Shown: positions 1 to 12,100 of the stretch, one piece after another
Layout: every line of letters begins with the position of its first letter
Position numbering within the stretch: position 1 is the stretch's first letter
Assembly (NCBI GenBank): GCA_014706295.1
Contig: JACSVZ010000039.1
Coordinates: forward strand, 3,038,001 to 3,102,000
Direction of reading: 5' to 3'
DNA from: Lycocorax pyrrhopterus obiensis
Lineage: Eukaryota; Chordata; Aves; Passeriformes; Paradisaeidae
Length of the DNA stretch: 64,000 nucleotides
Program-made: the position numbers and the translations under genes
The notes under the pieces: model-generated
Told to the model about the DNA's origin: nothing
Database searches by the model: none
Seen by the model: the letters and a program-made list of their open reading frames with translations, nothing else

Positions 1-3000
1 TTTTAAAGACAAATCTAAATGGAGAACACCATGGATTTACATCCTTGTCTACAGGAACAGAATAATTATTTGCAGCCAGAAAAGAAACTCCAGGTTCTTG
101 GCAGAAAAAGAAAGAGGTCTGGCTCAGAGACTTGAACTGAGTTGATTTTAAAGTCTTTCAGGGGCAAGTGTAAGGTTTTTATGTGTACAATAGAACAAAT
201 TTGTGAAAATGCAGAGATGGCAGATGAAAAATGTTGCTTATTACTTGAAAATATGTATACATGGATTTGGTTTGATTTGAGTATTTCTGCAAGCTCAAAT
301 GTAGTATGCCAAATGCACTGTTTACAATAAGCAAGGTAATTACCTTTAAAGGAATATGATATATTCCCACTTCCAATTGCAGTCTGCAACTTAAGACTTA
401 TTTTGAGTATTTTAACAAAAATGCCTTTTCTATTTCACACTTTAATGTGAAATGACAGGAAAGGTAGTTGAAGCTATCATCATCTCCCGGTTTGAGCAAT
501 CTGAAAAATATATGTGGATTTTAGGTGCACAAAAGTTCACAATGATTTCTTGATTTCTGTGGGGAGTAGTTTTGGGTTTTGGTTTGTTGGGTGGGTTTTT
601 TATGTTTTGGATTTGTGTTTGGGTGTTTGGTTGTTTTGTGTTATATGTTTTTTCCTTTTTTAGTAGATCATGCTGTTCTTTTGATCTGTTTGATGTTACT
701 GGAATCATTTAAAGCAGCATTAGGCTGGTTTTACTTCCTTCACTTCCCTTGCTCTCTCTCACTCTCTAGTCTGTATTTGTGCCTAGAGAAGCGGGAAGAG
801 TAAGGATTTTGCTTCTGTCCATTGGAGTGAAGATTCCTGTGCTGTGCAGAGATTTTTGGTGAAGCCTTTGCAGGCTTTTGTGGATGGGTACTAAACCAGC
901 AATTAGTTCTGCAGTATGTGAGTGAGTCACGGACTTTGTGCTCTTCGGCTTGTACAGAGCAAGATCCAGCAAGGCAGCGGCAGTAGACTGGGCCTGCTTC
1001 CTCAAAGCCTTCCCCTCTGATACGCCTGCTAAACTTTAAACAAACTTCGCAGGACTGTCCGGTTTCATTTCTCTTCAGATTAACCAGAAAGATGGAAAAA
1101 TGCATATGGCTGTCACCAGTAGGGATAGTTCACATGGTTTAGCAATCTAAGGTGTATTTTGAATGTCTGCTCTTCTAAAGAGAATTTGAAAGAGCAGGGG
1201 AGAAAGCTTCACTTTTTCAAGCAGGAACATTAGTTTTTTTTGTTGCCTGGCTCTGGGGACTTGCCTATTCGTGGGCTTATTCTGAACAGCTCTCCACAAT
1301 GTTTCTGTGAGTAGAATGGGGACTTTGAAAAATAGTTTCATATTTGTATCATCTGTTTTATTTGAAATGCGCTCTGCTTTAATGCTAGCAGACTTTAGGC
1401 AGAGACAAGTTCTTGACAGTTTGTTGAAAACAAAAGTCTTTTTGTGGAAATATTTTCTACTTTCAAAGAATTTTTGAGAAATGTGCTTGGATCCAGACTG
1501 TGGTTTGTGTGTGAACAGAGAGGGCAGACCTGCAGCACAGGCACTGGGACTCAAATGGTATGTGGGAGATAGAAATGCACGTCTCTTACGTGATTCAAAA
1601 ATGAAGGCAAGTCCTGAAATCGAATACAGTTCTTGTTCACTATGAAGTCCTTGACATTTAGCCTGCTTGAGAGTATATTTTTCAAATTAAGTCATCCTAA
1701 TTTCTCATTTCCTTAAATATAGAAGCATCCAGTCAGTTTCATTTGTGATACAATTTTTATGTGGGAAAGGAAAGCTGAGGAAAGAGGCAATCAAGGGCTG
1801 GTCATGCGCAAAGTAGAGAGGCATTTTTCAGAAGGCCAAAAGGCACAACTTGATCCTTGCTGATGCTGACAGACCTGTGGAGGTCAACATTCAGCAGACG
1901 GGGCTATACCCTTCTGATGTTGTGCCTTTAAACTACGTCCACCTCCAGAGCAGTGTTTTGGAGGTAGCTCTGCATCATCTGTAAGGTTCATCCGGTGCTG
2001 TGGTGTAGGACAGGATCTGTCCATGTCCCTGCTGGTCCCCAGGGTGGCTGATGCAAAGGGACCAGAGGCAGGGCTGTGAGAACAGAGCAGAAAATAAATT
2101 TAATAACATGGATCTATGTTTGGGGATATTTTTTTTGTCACTGGAGGCTGCAAGACTGACAGAGGCAGGGTCTGCCCCTGCTGCCTCTGGAATGTTAAAA
2201 ACTAATAATAATAAACCAGTCTTCAGCACTGCTACTGGTTTGGTAGGACGCAAATTTGCTATTCTCCCTCAGCACTGTTCTCCATCCAGCTGAAAAGCAT
2301 CTTTTTCCGTGGAATTGAAAGAAATAAAATTGTTTCCTCAGTTGTCTATGGGACCTGTTGTCTCAAGGTACAGTCAGGTGCAGCCAGCCAGCCCCCTCTG
2401 CCATTGCCCAGCTACCACACAACCTTCATCTGCCAAGGGACTCATCCTTTGGCTCAGATACATGAGGTAACTGCCTTACACTGCCTTGAGGAGAAACTGG
2501 CAATAATTGGAAGTAATGATCTAGTAATAAAGGTCGAGTTTTAATGAGCCGGGACATGGCCTAGCTTAATAACTCTTGTTTTCTGTTTCAGGACAAGAAA
2601 AGTGATTTGCTTCAAGGTGAATGCTGTACTCTGCTTTGTTTCCTTGCTCGTTTAGGATTTAGGCAATAGATAGTTAAGGCAGTATGATTTTTTTTTTTTT
2701 TTTTTAGCTAGCTAGTCTGTGAATTATAGCAGATTTGGCCTATTTTTGGAGAGTTTTGAGGCAGAGATGCTTACAGCAGCTTGCAGGAAGGACAAGACTT
2801 GCTTTTGTAAAATTCTCTTTAATGTGCCAGCATCTGTGTAACTCAGTGTTGCTGTTATTTGGTCTGTCGATTTCAGGAACTACTTTTTTGCCAGTCATCT
2901 CCCCCTTTCTGGAGGTAGGGAGAGGCAAGACCTTCCAGCCTGGTGAAAGCACAGAACTTGATTATGTTTTCAGATGAAGCTCCAGCTGCAAGCTGCACAG

Positions 3001-6000
3001 CCAACAGAGGCTAGCAATGGTCGCACCATACATTTTGCTGGCTTTTTTCAATTAATTTTTGTCACCCCACAAGTACTACCTTCTCCGTCCCACTACATTC
3101 TGGAAGAATTCTTTGAGGAAAGACAGCAAAGGACAAAATGACAGCATTATACCATCTGAGATGGCTTTCTAAGAATGGTATGAGACTCCAAATAATTTCT
3201 TTCATGCAGGAAAGAGAAATGTTTTATTTGAGGAAAAGTGGTGGACAGCTCTTAAGCTTGGAGCTTTCAATGACAGTTTGTTTCCTATTTTCATTTTGCT
3301 GAAATTAAAGATAAATTTTTCTATTAAAATCTCTGTACATAATTGGGCAATAAAGACAGAATGCTGGGGGTCTGTGGATGGCTTCACTTTTTATACTTCT
3401 TATAAGAAAAGGTCAGGATTGTTAATTTATGTTAGAAGGCGGCACAGTGTGCTGGCTGGTCTGTCAGTGCAGTCAGTATTTCATCCATCTGCTTAGGCTT
3501 GCTGTCTGCATCCAACTGAGTTGAGCAGTGTGGTTGTGTTGATTTCTGCATACAACACAGAGGGTTTCACTGGACAGACTATGCTATTTAAAGTCTATAA
3601 ATCTTTATCATTTGAATGAGGATGGAGGGGAGGAATGCAAAAATGCAATTCTGTGTGTGTGCCTCATGTCTGCTGGCACACAACTTCTGTGGCAGCCACT
3701 GGGAAAGCACACTTGTCTCAGGCATAGCACCCTGGTCTTAGTGTGTCTTACAGCGCAAGCACTGATTTTATTTTTTTTTTTAAATTGTAACTTGTGGTTG
3801 TGGTGGGGTTTTTTGTTTGTTTAGTTGGTTTTTATTGGGGGAGGAGAGAGGTGGGGTTGTTTTTTTTTCTTTTTTTTTTTTTTTTTTTTAAATATCTCTA
3901 ACAGAAAGCTCCAAGCTTTTGCTCAGGATCAAGCTTTTCTGGTGAGTGCTGCACTTTAGGCCTTCACACCTGAGGATGGACTTACTGAGGGGGTGACCAG
4001 CTGTGCTTGAGCTGTGAGCTTGAAACACGAGTAAGTAAGAGGGTGGTTAGAAATCAGAAGATTGGCCTTGTGCTGTGTTAAGGCAACTATAGGACCAGTA
4101 AAATGAGCATTCACAAGTCAAGAAAATCTGGAATTGCAAAATGCTTGCTGTATCAACCCAGACACAGTTTGGCAGTAATTGCTGTAGGATATCTAAATTA
4201 AGCAATGAGGATTCTGTGATGGCAACTGCTAGGAAAGACTTTGCAATGTACATCAGCTCCTCCAAGACCCAAATGCACTTTTACATTCAAGGGGGAGTTG
4301 TCAGTATTGAGATCCTCACAAACAAGCTACTGAGGCCCTAAATCAGCAAAATACTTTAAAGCATATCCTTAAGTGCTTTGTTGTTGATGAGGGGAGACGT
4401 AAGCTCTTAATTATTTGTGCTGAAGCAGGGAGCTGGGAGGCTCATTGAGTATCTTTTAAAACACAAACGCTAGCTGTGCCCTGAAATGCAGAGCCTGAGA
4501 TGCTGCTGCCTTACCCTCTCTCAAGCTGCACTTGTCCTCTATGAATATGCTCACTAACCTTCAAGTAACTTGCCTTGCATCTGATTCTTTGTGGGAATTT
4601 TGCCTGTCCCAAGTGCTTATCAGTTTAGAGGAATAGGCATAATGCTGTGTTCAGCTTTAACTGGAGCACTTTTGATAACTGTCCATCTTATTCAAATACT
4701 GCTGAGTGTGGGATTATTATATAATCTGAAAGACAAATGGAGGATGAAGCCAGGAGGGGAACTGACTTTGTCTTTTATGTGTTTGCATCTATATCATAAC
4801 CAGCTATTGGTAGATACTTCATCCCTATCAGCACAGCTAGTGTTTTGGAGTTCACCACAGGAGGCAGAAAAAGGGAGAAAAGAACTCCCCATCCCCTCCC
4901 CAAAGCAGCAGGCAGTCACAGCTGTTCTCAAGGAGAAGGTTTGTGTCAGCAGATCTTATACAGCTATGCTCAAAAAGTTTGTGTCAGCAGCCATAAAAGC
5001 TGGCCCATCAGCATTTCTGTTTTATTCCATACACAAAATGCATATTACTGAACAATTATGCCAAAGGCAGGGAATATTTCTTGATAGCACAACTTGGAAG
5101 TAGCATCTCCCTTTGGGGCAATCATGTCACATGCCACAGAAGTCTGTATGGGTTTAGATGTGAATCCTTGTTGTGGGTACTTACTGTAAGGTTGGGTTGG
5201 GAACCAAGTCATTTGGTGTTACATCATGGCCAAGGTAGTCTTGGCCTCATCCAAAGTTCATGGAAAGTAGTGAATTGCTTGTAATTCTAAAAAGCTTGTT
5301 CAAGCATGCTCCCCAAAAGCACATTCATTATAAAGGAAGCTTAGTGATGTTTAGGTTTTTGGCCTCCAAAGTCTTCAGAGAATACATCAAACACAAAGTG
5401 ATTTTGGTGTGTAGTTCAATCTAGCTGGGGTAAAGAGAAGAATGGAGAACTAGGGTGAATTTTGAATAAAAATTGATTTACTGCTTTAATATCTGCTTAC
5501 TGCTCTATCTCAACCACCATTTAACTGTGTTTCGGTTGTCTCCATTAAGAAAGATGTTTTTATTCCTCTTTTGTCAAAAGTCACAGTTCAGAACAATTAT
5601 TTGGTAACTTTGTTGGAGAAACAGAATTGGGTTTTAATTTCACTTTTTATTGAATGAGCCCTGCTTTTCTCTCCTGTGAATAGGCAACAACTTGCTGCAC
5701 AGTCCTCATCTCTGCTTATGGGAACCATAAGTTCTATAAGAAACAAACCAAAGAAACCCAAGCAAAACATCATGCTTAAAGTAGTTAAGGAAGTAGAAGA
5801 CAAGCATAAAAATCCACAGACACTCGTTGTGGATTTGATATTTATCCATATACAGGAGCTTGACTAATTAACTGCATGAGTCTCCAAGTCTGGTTTCTGA
5901 TAATACAAACCTCTTTGGGCATGAGGACTCTGGTGATCCAAATCAGTGTGGAAATCGCCGTGATGCTGAGATCTGCCTTGCCTACTTGTTGGTTGTTACC

Positions 6001-6453
6001 AGTCTGCTGCTGGGGGTAACTGCTGCCAACCCCTCAGCCAGCAGAGCAGATTTTATGAGGCACCCATTTCTTTCAAGCAATCTTCAATAGTGTTTATGAT
6101 AGATCTGGTTACCTGTGCGAGGCAGTGAAGGGAATGCAAGGATTAGATGTGCTCACAAGTTTGCAGCCAGGCCACTGGTGCCAGGTGATAATCTCCAGCC
6201 TGGAGCGGGGGCTGTGTGGGTCACTATAACAACTCTAAAAACAAGAAACAAAACAACAAACCCCAAAACAAAACAAAACCACAAAAAAACCCCTCCACCA
6301 TCAACAGGAACAGCCAAGTCTGTTGCAAAGTCATCTGACCACAGCTGAAGGCAGACTTAAAAGAAGACCCTGCCTATGTAAGAGCTAACATAAATTTTAA
6401 CAAAACAATACCAAAGGGTGCAAGGTAGAAGAAATGTTTTCATGGTGTTGCAG
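1..6453. other. Intergenic DNA with T- and G-rich simple tracts
   Basis: No gene supported. Contents seen: a G/T-rich tract at about 557-655; an 18-T run at 2688-2705; T-rich and TG-rich sequence with two long T runs at 3764-3894; and an A/C-rich run at about 6228-6300. A 170-codon open frame at 4591-5103 has no ATG at its start and no recognised domain. Confidence 0.6.
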
Positions 6454-6736
6454 TTTCTCTTTTCCTTTCTCTTTTCCTTTCTCTTTCTCTTTTCCTTTCT
6501 CTTTTCCTTTCTCTTTCTCTTTTCCTCTTTTCCTTTCTCTCTTTTCCTTTCTCTCTTTTCCTTTCTCTTTTCCTTTCTCTTCCTTTCTCTTTTCCTCTCT
6601 CTTTTCCTTTCTCTTTTCCTTTCTCTTTTCCTTTCTCTTTTCCTTTCTCTTTTCCTTTCTCTTTTCCTTTCTCTTTTCCTTTCTCCTTTCCTTTCTCTTT
6701 TCCTTTCTCTTTTCCTTTCTCTTTTCCTTTTCTCCT
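6454..6736. repeat. 12-bp homopurine-homopyrimidine tandem repeat
   Basis: An uninterrupted run of 283 pyrimidines on the + strand, built mostly of the 12-bp unit CCTTTCTCTTTT with shorter variants in the first half. It opens several frames (Phe/Leu/Ser on +, Lys/Glu/Arg on -) that are artefacts. The composition and mirror-like symmetry would permit triplex (H-DNA) formation. Confidence 0.95.
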
Positions 6737-6739
6737 GAA

Positions 6740-8399
6740 GTCAGGAGACTCTCAGAAAAGAGAGAAAAAATCAAGTCATTACGTATGCAGTATTTTCTGT
6801 TTTCTCCATGGACCTTCTAGTAATATGGTATTCGGTCAAATCAAATAAATGAATACAACAGATTTTGCTGTGTTGTGTTTATGAGAGAATGACCCAATTA
6901 TTAATTTGTAGCCATATATGCAGGCACAATCTTGTTAATCTCAGAAAATGAAAACAAATGGCCTGAGTACTAACTGTGGGTGTTTCTATATAAGCTAAAG
7001 AATAGTTCTGATATCATGCCATCTTGTATATCTCTCCACCACTTAGGGACTGAGTTGATAGTCATGACCAGTGATCTGTTTTCTCAAAATCTCCTCTACA
7101 GTAGTACCTTTATGGCTCTGATGTGCAGGATACCACCTGCCTTCTGTCATGTGGGTTCAGAGTCGGCACTGGCCAAGAACATTTGTAGGTGCCACACAGT
7201 ATTTCCATTACGTTCCTCATCTGACTGAACACCTTCCTGCAAGTTATCTAGAAGCTAAGATATCCTCTCTCCATTGGTTCATGGTGTCCATGAAGTGGGT
7301 GAAACTAGAGGAGAGAATGTCTTGAGAATTTTTAATTGTGTAATGTTTGAACAATTCAAATAACTTTAATGACTCATGAAAAGATATGGGGCACCAACTG
7401 TTTCTCTTTGAGAAACCCCTCTAACTGCCTACGAGAGAGGAAAGGAAGGGGATCAAGCTGATTCACTTGAAAAGCAGTCAGATTCCTCTCTGTCCAGCCA
7501 ACCTTAGTGTCTTCAAAAACACTTTTTCCTAATACAGAGCTTAAATTCATTTTTTTGGTTTCAGCTTCAGCCCTTGACACTAATGTAACTAATTCCAGTA
7601 AAAATATTTCTCTTCCTTTCAATCATTTTTTCCCTGTGAATATCTATATAGTTATTTAGCTCTTTCCTTTAATTATTTTCCCTTTAGGCCAAATAAATTT
7701 AGTTCTTGTTATCTTACTTTCAAATTGTATTTTTAAATAACAAAGCAGTGTTAAATATAGTTTAAATCAGACAACATAATGCATCTGAGATTTCACAATA
7801 ATTTCAAAATTAGGCTTTAGAAGACAATAGTGTCCATTTTACTAAGACCAGCAATATAATGTTATTAATTAGTCCCTTGTCAGAAATTTTTGAACATTTG
7901 AAATAATAACTGTCTTTTTAAAGTAATTTACTGTGTGTTACTGGCATATAAAAGCCTATTGTCAGACTTCACATGAATTCTCCATACTATTTTAACACTA
8001 ATCACAATGACTACTTGAGTGTTTAATTTTTAAACACTGAATTAATTTTTCTTTTGCTTGTTAAAACACTGTGAAATAGCTTGGAAAATTTTGTGACATT
8101 TGACATTGGATTTCATAATGCCTGATGGGAGGTATTGCATGTTTCCTCACATCCTGCTTTGGTAATGTTAATGCTGTTCATTCTGTAGCAAGAATGGGGC
8201 TGGGAAGAAGTCCAGGTTTATCCATCTATTCCTGAGGGAACTGGAAGATCCAAGGGATTATGGGATTCAGATATTCTCAACTTCTAAAGCATTCATTTGA
8301 ATTGCTAGTAACTGAAAAGTTTAATATACTAAATATATTTGCAAAGCCTCTTACATACAGTTTGTATACCAAACAGATGCAGGATTTGAAGGAATACTA
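6740..8399. other. Intergenic AT-rich DNA, nothing recognised
   Basis: Low-GC sequence with no transposon signature, no long ORF with a recognisable product, and no RNA gene. Confidence 0.6.
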
Positions 8400-9186
8400 A
8401 GTAAGTTTGCTGACAATACAGAATTGGGAGGAACTGTTGACTTGGAGGCAGGGAGGTCCTGCAGGGAGACCTTGACAAATTAGAGAAATGGGCAGTCAAC
8501 AACTGTGTGAAGTTTTAACATCTGCTCTTGGGATGGGGCAACCCTGGATGTGCATTTGTGCTGGGGAACAAGCTGCCGGAGAGCACAGAAAGGGACCTGG
8601 GAGTGCTGGTCGATGGCAAGTTGAACATGAGTCAGCAGTGCCCTGGCAGCCAGGAGGGCCAACTCTGCACTGGGGCGGCCTCTCCTCGAGTGCTGGGGAC
8701 AGTTTTGGGTGCCACAATATAAGAAAGACATTAAACTGTTAGAGAGTGTCCAAAGGAGGGCAGCAAAGATGGTGAAGGGCCTTGAGGGGAAGCCGTGTGA
8801 GGAGCGGCTGAGGGCACTTGGTCTGTTCAGCCTGGAGAGGAGACTGAGGGGAGACCTCACTGCAGTTACAACTTCCTTGTGAGGAGAAGAGGAGGGGCAG
8901 GCACTGATCTCTTCTCTGTGGTGGCCAGTGACAGGACCTGAAGCTGTCAGGGGAGGCTTAAGTTGGATTTTAGTAAAAGGTTCTTCACCCAGAGGGTGGT
9001 TGGGCACTGGAACAGGCTCCCCAGGGCAGTGGTCACAGCACCAGCCTGACAAAGTTCAAGAAGCATTTGGACAACGTTCTCGGGCACAGGGTGTGACTCT
9101 TGGGGATGGATCTGTGCAGGGCCAAGAGTTGGACTTTCATGATCCTTGTGGGTCTCTTCCAACTCAGGATATTCTATAACTCTATG
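8400..9186 (+). mobile_element. CR1 LINE, 5'-truncated, with internal deletion
   Basis: The sense strand shows the end of the CR1 reverse-transcriptase ORF ('aagtttgctgacaatacaga', 'gagagcacagaaagggacct', 'ttcagcctggagaggagact'). It then runs to the 3' UTR, ending 'gggtctcttccaactcagga' and 'attctataactctatga'. Frames are broken throughout. Compared with the usual CR1 text, about 90 bp are missing near 8660, where the sequence jumps from the AACATGAGTCAGCAGTG motif to the CTGGGGCGGCCTC motif. Confidence 0.92.
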
Positions 9187-12100
9187 AAATGGTATCCTGC
9201 AGTGAGTTTTTCTGTGGATATTCTCTCCTGAAAAAGTTATATAGCAGTTAACAAAGATGTAACAACTGGAATTTGACAGAAATTATCTCTTAGCTCAGTA
9301 ATACATTGCTGCCTCTTTGATTTGTTCACTATAGTTTTTACATACAATATTGCTAAGTCATTACCTGGTAGTGTATATAGATCTTCTGTTAAGCTCAGAT
9401 TTGTAGATACTCTGTTGAAATTAAAAGTGGAAGTGATGAGGATTAAAGGTCTATCACTGCTTCCTCACTAAGATCTTGACTACTACTGGTTAAAACTTCT
9501 AAGTGCAGAGGCAGAGTTACTGAGATGCCTGCAACATGACTAAAAAATATTCTGAAGATGAATCTTTTGAATGGTTTGACCAATAATTTGAGCTTTGCAA
9601 AGTCATGCCTTTAGCTCCAAGCACTGGGTATTTTAAAGCAGGCTCATAATGAGTGATGGAAGTTAACCTTTTTCAGGTGACAGTCTAAACACATTGCCAA
9701 TATACCTAGTTTAAATTTACTAAGCAAGTAAGCAATAAAATAAAGTCTACAGAGGTATATAAAACTAGGGTTGCTTGGATTTACTGACAATAGATGCATG
9801 ATGAGTATTATTAAGAGGAAATTTATGCTGACTTTCTAATAACTCTGTGCTAAAATATGTATTTCAGGCAGTTCTGTCAGCTTTATTCTTTTTAATTTTG
9901 GTCTAAAGATTTTTATCTGATGCGATTGTTTCCTTTGGGGATTATAAAATGCATAAATTTCTCAAGATGAGAGAGTTTCTGTGATTCATTTTTCTTGGGC
10001 TCTGCTGGTTAAGATAAAACTCCTTATCAGTGTCTGTAGTGTTGTTTTTTACTCTGAATTCTTCTCTTAAATCTTCAGTTTGCTTTAAAACTACTTATAG
10101 CATAGAAAAAGTTTCCCTTCTGTATGAGTGCAGGAGGTCTGTGTACTTGTGTGATATAGGAAGCCTTATCCTTTTCATAGGTGGAAAGAATTGGTGTTTG
10201 AATTCCCATAATTTTGTTTGTATTACAATTAAGTTCAGCCTGTGATCATGTTGAAAGAAGCTAGAAACTGAAGTCTTCTGGGAAAAGTTCCTGCCCTAAA
10301 ATTAAATGTCTATTGTTTTATCTAAATTTTCAAATGCAAGTGATTTAAGCCTCATGTCTTTAAAATAAGTATTAAAACTGTTCATCCTACCCATGACAAA
10401 GAAATAGTAGGATCTTGTCCAGTGCAAGCAAATGCAGCCCCTGCTCTGTCTGGCTTCTTGCTTCTGGTTCAAAACTGATCAGCCCTGTGCAGACGTAACT
10501 ACACTTAAGACTGCCTCTAATGTCTGGAAAGACCTTATAAAAGAAAAAATTAGAAGACTAAATTTTAGTATTTCTTGGAAATGGGTGGAGGAAAGTTGAT
10601 ACAGATTCTAGTTTAATTTCTTCTGAATTACTGTGACTTTCCAGTACTAGCCTACGGAAGCAATAAGACTCTCTGGCTGGGTTCAGTTCAGATCCTCAAA
10701 CACAGTTTTTTACTACATATCCTGCCTAGCCTCCAGCTGCTGCTCCAGAAGATTCTGTTAAATTCTGTGTCCTGCCTGCCAGACTTGTGTGGGTGTTCTG
10801 GTTAGAATGATGTCTGTTGTGGATCAAGCTGAATCAGTCTCTAGGGTCTATTGACTATGTCTGCCTTGACTTCACAGGTAGTTCACATCCCCAGCTCTCA
10901 GGCAGACATGATTAGGTGTCCAGTGCTAGCCAAGATTCCCTTGTGTTGTCCTCCTGGTTCCTAGTTACTGTTCCAAAAAGACACTGGTCTTGCAGAAGTC
11001 TCATGTCATCTGCAAGCCCTGTCTGGACTCCGGAATGTCTCAGAAGTATTAGACACTGTTTCATCTAGAAGTTGGTGTCAAAGCAGAGGGTTCTGCTCTA
11101 TCTGTTACCAAACAACCACAGCTGTCCTGTTGTCCTTTTGAAGAAGAGGCTCATAGAGATGAACTGGTAGCAGCCTGTTCCACCTGTTCCACCAGGAAAC
11201 TGCATGTAGTAAGGGATGGGATTAATTTCACCTAACTTTAGAGATCAAACTCTTAGCTAGTCTACAGAAAGAGTCTAGACAACTAGCTTAGTAATACAGA
11301 ATGGGTTTTGTGATGAGGAGGTGCCTGAGCTGAGTGAGATGATGGTGCCTACTTCTTCCTCATGGCTGAAGAGCAAACCTGGGTGGCTGATTTGAACTGC
11401 AGCCACGGAGTGTACACCTACATGGCCTGCTAATGAAACCATGATTGGACTGCAGGTGTGCACTAAGGCACAGCCAGGCACAGGAACAGCCCAGGAACTC
11501 AAGTGTGCAGGGTGCTTTGTCTGTTGGTGTGTCAGGGGCTGCATCGCAGCGAGCGTCCGGGCACTGCCTGTGGGACAGCAGGGGGGAGGGAGGTGAAGCA
11601 GGCCCTGCTCCTGGCTGCTTAGGACAAGACTCCTAGCAGGTAGATAGGTAAGGCTTTAAGACATTTTCATTGAAGATATGAAGGTAGCTAGCCAGGTCTG
11701 AATCCATGCTTGGGAAATCCACTATATGAGCAGGGCTACAGCCCACTAAACTATCCCCACCCTCTCTCAAACACCCCTTTGTGAGCTTGATGACTACATG
11801 AAGCCATTTTATGTGAAATTCAATGTGGACTAGTTGCTTAAATACTTGCCCAGTTTCTCAGGGCAGGCCATGGCATATGCTAAGTTCCACATTGCCGCTA
11901 CACTACAGCAGTATTTATGCACATTACTCTTAATAAGGTTAATTGAAACTTCTCTAGAATGGTTGCATTAAGTCTACAATGTAGACATAGTTCCTTTACA
12001 GGGAATTTCCTGTAGTTCTTGAGCAATCCTCAGAGTCAAATGAAGAAACTTGAAGACATTTCCTCCTTGTAGCAGGCAGAAGTTTGCTGGGGAAAGTCCT

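Noticed and set aside
1147..1554. 135-codon minus-strand frame
   Set aside because: No start support and no recognisable protein features; looks like a chance frame.
4591..5103. 170-codon open frame on +, the longest away from the gene and simple repeats
   Set aside because: It begins at a non-ATG codon, shows no recognisable domain, splice context or codon bias, and lies in ordinary AT-rich DNA. A conservation test could reopen it.
6397..6820. Open frames giving Phe/Leu/Ser or Lys/Glu/Arg repeats
   Set aside because: These are pure translation of the 12-bp homopyrimidine repeat.
8480..9179. Frames of up to 190 codons
   Set aside because: They are shadows of the broken CR1 copy; the true CR1 frame is interrupted many times.
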